Shown here piece after piece: positions 10,791 to 22,616 of a stretch of DNA of 64,000 nucleotides. The DNA is taken from assembly GCA_013399855.1 (NCBI GenBank), contig VXAY01007405.1:785302-849301 (forward strand). The letters are read 5' to 3'. The translations under genes and the position numbers were made by a program. Numbering within the stretch: position 1 is the stretch's first letter; each line of letters starts with the position of its first letter. Source of the stretch: Oxyruncus cristatus. Lineage: Eukaryota; Chordata; Aves; Passeriformes; Cotingidae. The notes beneath the pieces were generated by a model. It saw nothing but the letters and a program-made list of their open reading frames with translations, had not been told where the DNA came from and did not search any database.

Positions 10791-12243
10791 TGGTGCCATG
10801 CTCAGGCCTGGTTCTATTTCTGGGACTGGCCTTGCACCTCAGTTTCTCTCCTGCAAAGCAGAAGCACAGTTCTGACCCCCTTGGGAAACAGCTCAGTGTT
10901 CTCCTGATGGAAGTTGTTGCACAAGGAACTGTGCCATTAATTTTGGATTAGGGCTGTTCTCATGCCAGGGCAATCAATCAAAGAAGTAAAACCAACCAAA
11001 ATCACCACATTTAGGCTTAAGATTGCTCGCCTCAGACCCATTTCCATCTCCCTCCTCGTAGCCCAGCACTGGTTTCAACAGCACAGACGTGTCCTTTGGG
11101 ACCAAACTGCTCTGCCTTTCACCAGCATTTAAAAAATCACGGGTTGGAGCAGCTCCTTCACCCTGACAACACCCAGCAAACCCTCAGAGCCGAACCCAGG
11201 GCTGCAGCAGGAGAAATCCACTGGCAAGACGTTCCCCTTTGGTCTCCCGGGGTCTTTGGGATCTCCTGGAAATCAGCCTTTATTGAAGTCTTACTTACGT
11301 GGGTGGTGCTGAGTCGTGTTGGGCAGCACCTTCTGGGCTGATAACAGAGAATTCACTGGTTTAATTTCACTGCTTTAGAAAATCCTCCCTCCCCCCCCTT
11401 TGTGCAGCTGACAGATCAAGATCTGGAAACATCAGAGGGGAAAAAACAGGAAAATAAACCAGAAAAAATAAGGTTATTGCCCTTTCTGCTCCTGTGGGGA
11501 TAGTCCAGTGCTGGCAGACACATCCTGTGGCACTGCAGACTCACCTCCCAGCACAGCGAGCCCGGGTTTATTTTTTCTGGCTGCTCTAAAGCAGCTTTGC
11601 CTGATATTTTATTTCTCAGATGAGCAACAGCCACCAGAGGGCAAGAGTCCTGCATCCTGAGCTGGAGACACCTCCCTGTGCATCCCTCCTGGATTGGAAA
11701 CACGCTTCTCCAAACTACTTAAATCCAAACTACTTAAATCAATGAGAGGACTTCCATCCATTTCAGTGGTCTTTGGACTGGGTCCTAAAGTTCTTTTAGT
11801 ATTTAAAAAACAAAAAAACCCAACAAAGCCAGTGAGATGTTTTATATAAACTTAGAAACAAGGCTTTATAAACTGCAAAAAGCCCCTGGCATTTATAGGC
11901 TTTGGGTTCTGCTGTCACTGGGATGTTAAACGCTCCTTTTTATTTATAATAAATTTATTCTTTAAATACCCATGTTATGACCAAGCCACAGCAACAGAGG
12001 GGGGGGTGATCCAAACCCCTGCAGCTTTTGTTTTAAATCTTCTTTGGAGAGCTGTGTCAGCCCGGCGCTGTAATGGGGCTGGCAGAGCTCATTAATGCTC
12101 GTGTCCAAAGACACTTTCAGGTCATAACTTAGTGGGACATGTCGGCATGTGCTTGGCTCCAGGCGTGGAACCAGCTCCCTGACTGCAGGGGAGGAGGGAT
12201 GGAGCCTGAGGTTTGAAATCCCAGAGGAAAAGCCACCCTCCTG
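10791..12243. other. Intergenic single-copy DNA
   Basis: Mostly unique sequence, A/T-rich near 11800-11980 (TTTATTTATAATAAATTTAT). No exon-like frame or repeat family was identified. Confidence 0.45.
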
Positions 12244-12402
12244 ATCGTGGAATCACGGAATGCTTTGGCTCGGAAGGGACCTTAAAGACCATCCAGATCC
12301 AACCCCCTGAACTTGCACTAGAGCATGTTCCAAGCTCCATCCAGACTGGCCTTGGGCACTTGCAGGGATGGGGCAGCCACAGCTGCTCTGGGAAAATCCC
12401 AG
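12244..12402 (-). mobile_element. CR1 LINE 3' fragment, diverged
   Basis: Minus-strand CR1 tail (GGAATCACGGAATGCTTTGG, GGAAGGGACCTTAAAGACC) followed by a diverged GGGCAGCCACAGCTGCTCTG segment. It is shorter and more divergent than its neighbours. Confidence 0.8.
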
Positions 12403-15400
12403 TCCAGTTACTCCTGTCACCATCCCAAAGACCTGCAGGAGCGGGGGATGGACACAACCCTGGCCACACCTGAACCTGTATTTCCCAGAACTACGAATAT
12501 ATAGAGCTCCTGGTTTCAACAGCTTAACCCCCTCACTGGCCCACCCCACAATGCAGGGCTCAACCACATTTTCCGCTTTTACAGCTGGAGAAACGGCCAT
12601 TCCAAATATTTGATAGGGCTTAGACGGCATCTCAAAAGCTTCCCCTGGGCAGGACAGCAGGAGCTGGGCATTGCCTTCCTCAGGAGAAGAGCTCTGGCCA
12701 ACGCAAAATGGACAAAAATCTATCAGTTTAGTCCCTCAATAATATTTATGAAGCCCTTCCACGTTCTCTGATGAAGGATGCTGTTGAAGTGCCCAGCGCT
12801 GGCTGGAAGTTTTCCCTCCCACCTCCTGCACATGTTTCCAGGCAAATATCTTGTCCTTTTGAATAATATGGTGTGGAGTGAAAAGATAAACTGTAATTAC
12901 GCCTTCCCTCAGCGTGGCTGGGAAGACAAACTGCCTCCCTCAGCTTTAGTGCTCATGGAAAAATTGGACCTGGAACGTCCGTGGGAAGATTAGAGCGACT
13001 CTGAAACATCTTCCCTCGTGCCCTGGGCCTTGAAGGAGCTACAGCTGGCTGTAAAGACAGTGCAGAAAAGCCCTGGGCACCACCAAGACCTCATTTCCAC
13101 GGGGAAAATCATCTCCAAGCTGTAGCAGAGGTGAGGAGGAGCCCGGGGGTGGAGGAGGAATCGCAGCCGGTTTATAAGGGAATCAGGAATGAGGGATGTG
13201 CCCAAACTGTAACACAGAGATCTGTGTCAAAGCCATTGCTGCAACAAGGGCATCCTGTGGGTCCAGCTGGCCCTCCCAGTGCCCAGTGCCACTGGACAAT
13301 ATCCCTGTGGGGGTCACCAAAGGGAGAGGCTTGGAAGCCCCCTGGTTACTCCGGCCACCCTCTGCTTTGTCTCGAGATTACTTCAACCTTCAGCACCAGC
13401 ACTAAACCCACTTCGTTTGAGCCCCAAAACAGCTCGGGAGACAGCGCAGGAACATCCCAGGAGATAAGATCAGCGTGTCTCCCGGTTTGGAAGTGCAGTT
13501 TTGGACCCCCCAGCACGGGAGAGTGGAAACTCCTACTTTGAGAAGAGCCGCCTGGCCCGTGAGTTCCAGTCAGACAGGAGGCGAAGTGCAGGTGCCACAG
13601 CCACAGGTCTGGGTGTGCCCTGGGGGAGAAATCAGTCACCCTCTGGCCTCGTGGCGAGTGAAAGTATTCCCAGAGGCAGGCACTCACGATGGAGAGATGT
13701 GGGAATGACCAGCCTGACATCCAGAGGGGAGAGAAAACAACCCCAAGCGCCGAGAGAGGAAGGCAAGTGCTTCCTTTCTGGCTTGGACGTGAGAGTTAAT
13801 GAGCTGACGTGACACAGATACAGGACATGTCACTGGAGAACCTTCAGGGGGGACGTGCCAGGCTGAAATCATGAGGAGATCCTCCCAGGAAAGTGCCTTC
13901 CTTGTGCTGCCTTCCTTCCCCAGAGGGATTTGATTCATTGGCAGTGAGGAGCTGTCGGGTGACACCCAGCGCTGCTGCTGGTTGCTGCAGCTCTCTCTGG
14001 AATGATCTGCAGTTTAAAGATAAAGAGGAAAACAAAATGCTGCTCCTCATTAGGAGAAAAAGCCTCAAATGGTGAAATATCTGCCAGAAAAACGATCTGT
14101 GCTTTGTGCACTCGGAAAAGAGAAAAGCAGCTGCAGTTTTGTCTCTGTCAGAGACATCTGGATTCCCAAAGCCTTTTATTTTAAACTATGATTCTTCGGT
14201 TAATTCCCTGATTTGTTCCAAGACCAGGCCTAAGAGTATGAGGCTGAAACCCCACATTCTTTAGACCCTCCTTTGGTCTAATTAAAAGTCTTTCAGGGGT
14301 GGAGGATTTGTGATGGTGCTTCTCACTCTGCCTCGACGGTGTTTGGCTCTCGCCGAGAAAAATTTCATCCCATTCCTGATTTTTGTTCCGGCCACTGACT
14401 TTTTTAAACGAACGAAAGGTCAAAAATAATCTCAGTTTCTTCAAAGAAATCTAAGTGGTCCCAAAGAGATTGGAAGTCTCACACTCTGCTTGTCCTGAGC
14501 TGTTCTCAAAGCTGGGAAGGTGATGGATTATGTTGCCAATACAGATCCAAAAGAGGCAGATTCCTCTTTCTTTGGGGGTCTTAAATAATGAATTCTGATT
14601 TTTTTTTTTTCACGGTAATTTTTTTCCCTGGGGTTTGATTCTTTTGTCTTCGCATAATTCCAGCCTTGCCATTGAACTGAGAAGTTCTCCCTTGCTAAAT
14701 TTAGATTAGACTCTCACTTGCTTTCGTAAGAAGTGCTAATATCCCTCAGGTTAAGAATAATGAGATGCTAATTTTCGAAACCCGAAAGGAAATTATACCT
14801 CTAATTCATCACTTGGAGTAACGTGGCTGGGATAAAAGGCACATGTGGCCACATTAAGCAAAGGTTTAGCCAGTTTTTTTTCCTAAACAAAAATTAACCT
14901 TGACACAAATGAAGCTGATATGATTCTACTCAGATTAACGACACCGATTAGGTGAACCCACTTCGAAAAGTTCCTGGGCTTGGTGGCAGAAGAAGGATCA
15001 GCAGAACAACCTCAGCTTTGTGTTGCTTTCCTGGCTCTGACATCTCCAGCATTAACCCCTCCACAGCAGCGGAGCCTGTACCCCATGACAAGTCTCTCCC
15101 ATCCCAATCTACCCCAAAAAAAGGAGACTTTCTCTCTTGGAATAAGCAAAATTAACCCAAGGAGAACTGAGGAACCTCGGCTGTGTAAAACAAGGAGAGG
15201 AAGACACACCACTAGCTCGTTGTGGTGGTCAAAGAGTTCCATGTGAAAGGTTAATTTTCTGTGTCAGCCTCCACATTCCCTTGGGCTTCCCAGTTCTTTC
15301 CCAGCATTTTCTGCTGATGTTCCTAAGGCTGAAGCTCTCCAGAGCTGCCTCCCCGCTGGCCCCTGCCCAGCCTGCTCTGGCTGTGGCACCTTTGCAGAGT

Positions 15401-15845
15401 CAGCACTCCACGTCCCCTGCTGGGATGAGCCCGTGGATGCTGGATCAGCCCATCCAAGCAGCAGTGAGGGAGATTTTCCTCCCTCTGGGTTGCCATCACT
15501 GCCCGTGGCATCAGGACTAAAGCCTTCAAAGCTCAGCTGCAGGACTGACTTGGTTGGGCAGTGGAGCAGTAAAATGGGAGGGCAAACACCGTGGGGGCAA
15601 TTCCCTGCCTCCCTGGCTCTTCCCACCTCTCCATGAGTGAGAATAACACTGTTTTCTCATCCCAGCCCTTCTGGCAGATCCTCCTCCCTCAGTTTTCCTT
15701 GCAGAGCCAGCAGACCAGCAGATGGCAAAGCTGCCCAGGCAGCTCTGATGATGCAGCAGGTGCTTATAGCCCCACTTGCTCTTTGCCACCCGCCTTGGTA
15801 GCCCCTGGATTGTCATTTTATACATCATTTTCAGCAAAACGAGCA
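12403..15845. other. Intergenic single-copy DNA
   Basis: Over 3.4 kb without a recognisable gene or repeat. The section 14440-14940 is A/T-rich with several homeodomain- and GATA-like words and has the look of conserved non-coding DNA, but conservation cannot be judged from one sequence. Confidence 0.4.
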
Positions 15846-16299
15846 TCATAGAATCACAGAATCAGACAGGGTGGAAAGGACCTCTGAGATCATCAAGTCC
15901 AACCCTTGATCCAACCCCACCGTGGTTACTGGACTATGACACTCAGTGCCACGTCCAGCCTCATCTTAAACCCCTCCAGGGACGGAGAATCCACCGCTTC
16001 CCTGGGCAGCCCATTCCAAGGGCTGATTCCCCTCTCTGGAAAGAATTTCTTCCTAATCTCTCACCCAAACCTCCCCTGGCACAGCTTAAGGCCGAGCCCT
16101 CTTGTCTTCCTGAGAGTTGCCTGGGAGAAGAGACCAACCCCCACCTGGCTACACCCTCCTGTCAGGGAGTTGTAGAGAGCGATGAGGTCTCCCCTGAGCC
16201 TCCTCTTCTCCAGGCTCAACAACCCCAGCTCCCTCAGCCTCTCCTCACAGGGCTTGTGCTCCGGTCCCTTCCCCAGCCTGGTTGCTCTTCTCTGGACGG
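15846..16299 (-). mobile_element. CR1 LINE 3' end with octamer tail
   Basis: Minus-strand CR1. The left edge ATCATAGAATCACAGAATCA is the octamer tail. The body matches the copy at 10316 closely through the ORF2p C-terminal region and ends in GGTTGCTCTTCTCTGGAC. Confidence 0.95.
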
Positions 16300-16584
16300 G
16301 GGAGGTGACCGCTGGGATCTGGAGTGCTCAGGCGTGATCCCTTCTCAGCGCTCGGGGAACACTTGCCATATCCCAGATCCGTGGGGGAGCACAGCTCGAG
16401 AGGAGATTTGTGCTCAGCTATTTCCCCGGGGAAGGCAGCAGGCACCCCTTTGACTGAGCTGCCTCTTCTTGGGGGTGCGTGAGGCGTTCGGGGTCAGGCA
16501 GCCGAATCCCCGATCAAGTGTCCTCTGGATGTGACAACGCGGTGAAAAGGCAGAGAAAGCGCCTTAAAACAGCTGGGCCACAAC

Positions 16585-16690
16585 CACGTGGAAGCTGCGT
16601 TTTATGGCAGAGGGAGGAGGCAATTTATGGGTCTGGACGCCGAGCTCGTATATAAGCGCCTGTTCCTTTTCCTTCGCATCGGCGTGGGTT
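16585..16690 (+). promoter_or_regulatory. Orphan TATA-box/E-box cluster
   Basis: CACGTG E-box at 16585-16590, TTTTATGG at about 16600, and a strong TATATAAG at 16649-16656. A CpG-bearing segment follows where transcription would start (about 16675-16700). This resembles a TATA-dependent core promoter reading right, but no recognisable coding exon follows: the 64-codon frame at 16604 has no known domain. It may be chance or a non-coding RNA promoter. Confidence 0.25.
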
Positions 16691-17300
16691 CATTCGTTCA
16701 GATTCCCTGTGCACCCTTATGAATTCCCACCTAACTCCTCAGCCAGTGGATGGGAATGCACAGGCTGTTCTGGGGGGCGTGAATTTTGCCCCGTTTGAAC
16801 CTGCACAAGTTCTCTTGTGCCTCGTGGGGAAATTCCTCCCGGGCTGGTTGTTCAAAGCTTTCCTCCAAATCCTCTCCTGCTTCACCACCCTGAGCCCAGA
16901 CAAGGTGCTTGTTTTGCTCAACCTGTTCTAAGTATTATTTTCCTTACAGGAAGCAGCAGCGGGTCAAAACAAAGAGGAATTTGAGTTTGTTGCCTCCACA
17001 TTCTGATATTTGGTAGCGGCAGAATGCCTTTTCGGACGGATAAATAGATAAATAATCAGGTTGTGTCTGAGTGGAGGAAAGACAGAACGGCAGAAACACA
17101 CTGGGTTTGGTGATTAAATGCAGCTGTCTCAGCGCAGGCCCCCAGGCAGCAGTGCCTGCACCGAGTACTAAAAAACCAGACTGAAAAAGATAATTTTCTC
17201 TGTGATTATTCTGTGGTGGGACTCTGACAGAGCAACACTGACACTGGAAGAGAGTCAGCTTTCTAAGAGTGTAGAGGAATTTAAGGCCAGTGGAACAGGA
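16691..17300. other. Intergenic, no gene recognised
   Basis: Single-copy sequence downstream of the TATA-like cluster. No splice-bounded frame or repeat is recognised. Confidence 0.4.
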
Positions 17301-17420
17301 ATAATAATAACAACAATGATGATAATATTAATCCTCACGGAATCACAGTAAGGTTGGAAGGGACCACCAGTGTCATCCCAACAGTAATAGCAGTAATGAT
17401 AATAATAATAATAATAATCC
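17301..17420. repeat. ATA/TAA microsatellite interrupted by a short CR1 remnant
   Basis: ATA/TAA trinucleotide runs at about 17301-17335 and 17384-17420 flank a 47-bp piece (AATCACAGTAAGGTTGGAAG and the bases after it) that resembles the 3' tail of a minus-strand CR1. Confidence 0.7.
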
Positions 17421-18857
17421 CCAAACCAAATGAACCCCATCCATCTCTGAATGGACCTTCCTCAGGATTTTTGAGGAAGACTCGTGTCTTAGAGGTCAGC
17501 CAATACACTGGATAACATGATATATGTTCTTACATTACACATTATATTATTGGTTTCTGTAAAAAATCCACCATGTGTTAAAAAAATCCACAATGGGTGT
17601 GGGAGCTTTAAGCTTGACTACAAAAATCATCAGGGTTTGTGTGTATTTTAGGAACAGGTTGCTCATTGCAGTGTTGTCTCTTTTCTCCCTGCACACCAGA
17701 ACAGCTCTTCCAGAAATACCCATTTTCCAGGCAGGGAGCAGCTCTCCCTGAGATTCCCTCTTCCATCATCCCTTTGGAGCTCAGGGGTGGGCTGTTGCTG
17801 CACTGGGCATCCTCAAACTCCAAAAAAAAAAATAAAATAGAATAAAAAAAAAAAGCAGTGAAAGAATTTCTTCCTTTTTTTTAAAAAAGCAGCTGCTTTT
17901 CTCAAATTCTCAGAATGAAAACTGAATTAAAAAGAAAAAAAAAACAACCACGTTAGGAGGGGTTTGGTGCCTTTTGCTGTTGAAGGGGTTAATTAGTGAC
18001 CCTCCGAGATTTGTCCTCAGTTTTCCTGAGTGCCGAAGGAAAGAAATGCTTTTAAGGCCTGGCGGGGCCCCTCCCTCGTGCCCCCTCCTCCAGCCCAGCT
18101 CCGGATATAGCCCCGTTAGTTTGAGGCTTTTATGGCTCTCGAGGGAAACTCGGAACATTCCTGAAACCGGAGTAGCATCTCGGAGTCCCTGGGCCGGGGT
18201 TCAGCCGCGCTCAGGGCATAAATCCTGCGAGCTGCCAGCGGAGGGGAGCTTCGGTTTGAGGCCAATAAACATCGATACTGTTCCCTGGGTCACTAATAAA
18301 ATAGTAAATGTTTCACCCCCAAGTAGCTGCGGGTGATTTCCAGCAGCGACTTGGTGATAAAAGAAGCGGCGCAAGTGAAGGGAGGAGGAGAGTGTGAGCG
18401 AAGAACCAACTTGCCTTGAAGGCTTTGCTTGCTGTCAAGTGCCTCCAACCTCTGCAGCTGTGATGGGGCAAAAAGGCCAGGAGAGGACCAGGGCAGCAGC
18501 CCCTCAGCTTTTCTTTTTTTTTTTTTTTGTCAGCAGCAAACACCACGATGCGCTCGTGGATGTTAATAAAAAAGTGCTGTTTAGGGGTAAAAAAAATAAA
18601 ATAAAATAAAATAAAAAAAGACCAACCAGTGATGCGAAAGCCTCTGGTAGAGCAGAGCTGGTGGTAAATAAATCCCGCCTGGGGTTTCAGGGAGTGCAGG
18701 AGGGACTGCTCCAGTTTTCACTCCCGAGGGGCTGGGCTGTGACAGGGAAAACTCAGGGCGGGTTGAGAGAGGTTTGTCAGGAGGGAAAGAACTGAACCAG
18801 CCAGAGACTCTGTGGCTGTATTCATTTTTTTTTTTCCTGTTTCCCCCCTCACCCTCC
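17421..18857. other. Intergenic with A-rich runs and a CpG-retaining patch
   Basis: A-rich low-complexity runs lie at 17821-17855, 17876-17945 and 18588-18620 (AAAAT repeats). Between them, 18000-18420 keeps many CpG dinucleotides, which is unusual for this window. No exon is recognised. Confidence 0.45.
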
Positions 18858-18876
18858 NNNNNNNNNNNNNNNNNNN
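18858..18876. other. Assembly gap (19 N)
   Basis: A run of 19 N lies between a C-rich tract (CCCCCCTCACCCTCC) and C9TCCTC. The real length is unknown. The position suggests a poly-C/G-rich tract that sequencing could not resolve. Frames crossing it contain X residues and should be ignored. Confidence 0.99.
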
Positions 18877-19104
18877 CCCCCCCCCTCCTCTTTTCTGCCA
18901 AAATACGTCAGGAAGAAAACGCGGAAGAAAAAGCAAACATCCCCAGAAAAAGCTTCTATCCATCATCGCCGCTCTTTCCTGAAAACGTCCCGTTACAACA
19001 AGCTGTAGAAGGTGCGCTCCGGTGTGCAAGTGCTTTTGGGTCTGACCCTCAGCTGCGACCCAACCCCACTCCTCCATCAGCTGCATCCCTTTTCGCGGCT
19101 TCAG

Positions 19105-19447
19105 CTCCCTACAACTCCCTGACAGGAGGGGGAGCCAGGTGGGGGTTGGTCTCTTCTCCCAGGAACCAGCAGTAAGACAAGAGGGCTCGGCCTTAAGCTG
19201 TGCCAGGGGAGGTTTGGGTGAGATATTGGGAAGAAATTCTTTCCAGAGAGGGGGATCAGCCATTGGAATGGGCTGCCCAGGGAAGTGGTGGATTCTCCGT
19301 CCCTGGAGGTGTTTAAGATGAGGCTGGACGTGGCACTGAGTGCCATAGTCCAGTAACCGCGGTGGGGTTGGATCAAGGGTTGGACTTGATGATCTCAGAG
19401 GTCCTTTCCAACCCGGCTGATTCTGTGATTCTGTGATTCTATGATTC
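19105..19447 (+). mobile_element. CR1 LINE 3' end with octamer tail
   Basis: Sense-oriented copy of the subfamily seen at 10316. It starts in the ORF2p region encoding YNSLTGG-like sequence and continues through GGGGGTTGGTCTCTTCTCCC. It ends in ATTCTGTGATTCTGTGATTC, the diagnostic CR1 terminus. ORF2p is interrupted, including a small change at GGAACCAGCAGTAAGAC. Confidence 0.95.
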
Positions 19448-20644
19448 AGTGGAGTTCTCAGAAATGCTGAGGCGGGATTTCTCACCCACCTCTTCCATGC
19501 AACTCCTGCAGGTCGTCCCCCCCCCCGCCCCGTCGCTTTGGGAGGCAGACAATTACATCAACGGGGCTCATTCCTAATTAATCACATCTGGGAATCTGCC
19601 CCCTGTGGAGCTGACGATTACGGTGGGAAACCCACCCGGCAGCGATGCATCCCTGGTGGCCCGTCCTTGCTCCGCAGCTGTTTGCTCCACGCAAAAGGCG
19701 ATGTCACCTGCACGGCCAAGCCGAAACTGGGGAAAGTCGGCGTTAATCTGCTGTTAATCTGCTGTTAATCTGCTGGGACCTCAAGAAAGCTCCCGCCTGC
19801 TTCGACCTTTTGCCTGCAGCTTGATTAGGGAAACAGAAGAGAAGATTTTTATCCCGCAGGCAACCCCCCCCACTCCCCGGGATTAAAACCGCCCTAAAAT
19901 TCCTCCCAGGGTGTGAATCTTTATGAAAAAATAATGATAACAAAAAAACCCCTCAATAGTCTCGAGAGAATTGGCAGGATTTGGCAGGATTTGTCCTGGT
20001 CTCACAGGGATTTTTTCCCAATATGCCACGTGAAGCTACTCTGTGTCACTTCAAACCACAATGATTGGGTGGTTTTTTTTTTTTTTTTGGTCCAAGTCAT
20101 ATTTGGGCATTAATATTCTGCATTTTCCTTGAAGTTCTCGTGGTGAAGGGAAAAGCTGTTCCCTACCCCAGCTGGGGTGTGACCTTAATACTGACCCAGG
20201 GGCTTCTTTCCCACCTTTTCATGCAGTTACTGAAAGTTAATTGAAGTTAAACTTCATGCAACCTTTAAGGGCAGTTTCTGGGGTGGAAAGGCTTAATTAA
20301 AAATTGATTCTCAAAGCACCTGCAGATACCTGAGGTGCTCGCTGAGGAGTATTAAAGGTATTTTAATTACTGTAGCATCTGTAGCGCTGTATCTCGAAAT
20401 GGGAAGAGAATCCAGAGCAAGTCTGGGATTTGCTGGTTGATCAAGTATGAACCCAGGGACTGTTTTACCTTTTTACCTAAACCTTGTTCGTAATGCAGAG
20501 CACAGAGATTATTGCTGAAATTAATGCGTAGAACAGAGCTGAGGAAAACAAGCAATGCTGCTTTTTCTCTCAACTATGTAATTTTGGGGGAAATAAGGAC
20601 CTTCTGAAGCCTCCTGCCTGTTATTTCACCCCGGATTATTTCTA
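19448..20644. other. Intergenic single-copy DNA
   Basis: Includes a C-rich run at 19520, three copies of a 12-bp unit (TTAATCTGCTGT) at about 19744-19778 and a T run near 20072-20088. No gene is recognised. Confidence 0.45.
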
Positions 20645-20752
20645 TTATTTTATATATATAGTATTATTATATATATAGTATTATTATATATATTGTATTA
20701 TTATATATATTGTATTATTATACATATTATGTTATTATTATATATTATTGCA
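20645..20752. repeat. 17-bp A/T-only tandem repeat
   Basis: GTATTATTATATATATA-like units recur at 20661, 20678 and 20695 (17-bp spacing) with more degenerate copies to 20750. The sequence is almost purely A/T. Confidence 0.85.
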
Positions 20753-21198
20753 TCAGTTGGACCACAGACAGATTATTGATGAGACTGTTGAGGGGAGAGA
20801 AGCTGCTGACAAACTCCCACACTACTAAGCTTGGCTTAGTCCTATGTAATCTTAACTGGACTGGATTTACTTTGTAAAGCCAGGCAAAAATGCACATTTG
20901 CCTATCGTGGATTAAAAATAATTCTGCTTTTTCTTCAGCTGACAGTAAATCCCGGGGTCACAAAGGCTTTCTGACGCTCTGAATGGTTCCTTAGAGCTCG
21001 AGCATGTTTTAAGATGTTCCACGTCTGTCTGTAAGTCCAGAAGGGAATTTTTTGGTGCGAGATCTGTGTCCTTTAAGGACCAAATCTGGGTCCTCTGTGG
21101 AAGCTCCCAGACCCTGCTGCAACACGAAGTCACTAAAGGCATTAGGGGTGAATCCACAAAGTTAAAACCAGAGGAAGAACAGACCTGGAGAACAACTG

Positions 21199-21537
21199 TG
21201 TTTTGGTTTTGGGTTTGGTTTGGTTTGGCCTTTTTCAGTGTGAGTGGGCATTTTTTTGTTTTGTTTTTTTTTTGGTGTGTGTTTTTTTGTTTGTTTGTGG
21301 GTTTTTTGTTGGTTTGTTTTGGTGGGTTTTTTGTTTTTGTTTTTTTTGGGGGGGAGTTGTTTTTTTTTTCATTGTTGCTGTTTTTCATTTGTTGGTTCTG
21401 GTGTGGAGTTTTTTTTGTTTGCTTGTTTGTTCGTTTGTTTTTGGGGGGGTTCTGTTTTTTCTTTGTTTTGTTTTTGTTGGTTTTTTTGCGTTTTGGTTTT
21501 TTTTGTGTGTTTGGGTTTTTTGTTTTTGTTTTTCACA
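21199..21537. repeat. T/G low-complexity tract
   Basis: About 340 bases made almost only of T and G on the plus strand (TTTTGTTTGTTTGTGGGTTT-like), with very few A or C. It contains no plus-strand stop in long stretches, so it generates three overlapping frames rich in Phe, Gly, Val, Leu and Cys that mimic membrane proteins. These are compositional artefacts. Confidence 0.9.
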
Positions 21538-22086
21538 TTTACTTTTTCTCTCCAAAGTTGCCCCGAGATTCAGGCTGAAATTTCCAAGGGTTTCCTTAGT
21601 GACAGGGCTTTCCATCTTCCCGGTTTGGAAACCTGTCTCTCCTTCTCCGTGGCTCAGCTCTCCCCTTACAAATCACGGGAAATAATAAATAATTCAGCCT
21701 CATCTTTCCCAAAGAGGATTTACATTCTTGGGTTGACAGGGATTGTTCTCTTGCTATTTGTTTATAAGGAATACAGCGAAATGGGCTGGATTTCATCTGG
21801 GAAATGATGTTTTACTGTAAGCAAACAGAATGAGAACACGGTAAGGATCTGGAGCCCAGATGAACATGGTCAGACACTTTTTTAAGGACTTAACGTGTAC
21901 TTTTTGCAATAGAAATATAAGTTTAATTCCTTTATTCACCTCGTGCCTCGCTCCCACTGAGATCAGATCTCTACCTGAAAATTTGTTGGAAAGGAGAAGA
22001 CACGTTTGTATAAATATTTATATAAATATCTTGTATATCAATATTTCGGGGGTAAGAAACGAACAGTCAGACAGACTCGCAGCTCC

Positions 22087-22117
22087 CAAAAGTGCACGTT
22101 CCCCCCAATAATTTATT
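22087..22117 (-). terminator. Candidate minus-strand polyadenylation site
   Basis: Read on the minus strand, AATAAA (22117-22112) is followed after about 15-25 bases by a G/T-rich stretch reaching past 22087. Upstream sequence on this strand (22118-22600) is T-rich with a long T/G run, as in 3' UTRs, and carries TATATAAAACC just before the signal. It could be a distal ADRA1A 3' end about 5.7 kb below the stop codon, a separate minus-strand transcript, or chance. Confidence 0.3.
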
Positions 22118-22616
22118 TGTTCACCTGGCAAGGTTTTATATACATTCAGTTTTGTTCAAGGCAATGACCAGCATCAAACATGTCACATGGTAAAACCTTT
22201 AAAACATGGAAAATCCAATGGCGGCGGGACACAAGATTCGGAAAACGCAGGACCCGTTTCAGGAAACGTCCGTAAAAACCCCTGGCAGCCAAACTTGTAC
22301 AACACGCAGGCAAAATGCTGCAGACAGAAGAAAGAAGAAAACAGTTTTGCAACCAAAGCCCCCCACCCCACAAATAATACAAAAAAAAAAAGCCCAAACC
22401 AGCCTGTTCAAAATTGCCACGGTGCAGTGTCCCGGAGGATTGAGTATCCAGGATATTCAGCAGAGGGTTTGTACCATCAGCTGAGTGGAATTGCTTTGGG
22501 AGTGGAAGTCTGCTGGAATGCTTGGGTGCATTCGTGTTTTCTTCTCCAGACCAGGGTTTGCAATGACCGGAGAAGAAACTCAGACCGAGGCAAGAAGGTT
22601 CTTGTTGGGAAAAGAA

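Noticed and set aside
16604..16798. 64-codon frame downstream of the TATA-like box
   Set aside because: No domain or supporting splice structure; length is within chance.
18581..19485. Minus-strand frames containing X residues
   Set aside because: They cross the N gap and a CR1 fragment; the reading is meaningless.
21066..21807. Three frames rich in Phe, Cys, Leu and Val that look like membrane proteins
   Set aside because: They arise from the T/G low-complexity tract and have no family resemblance.
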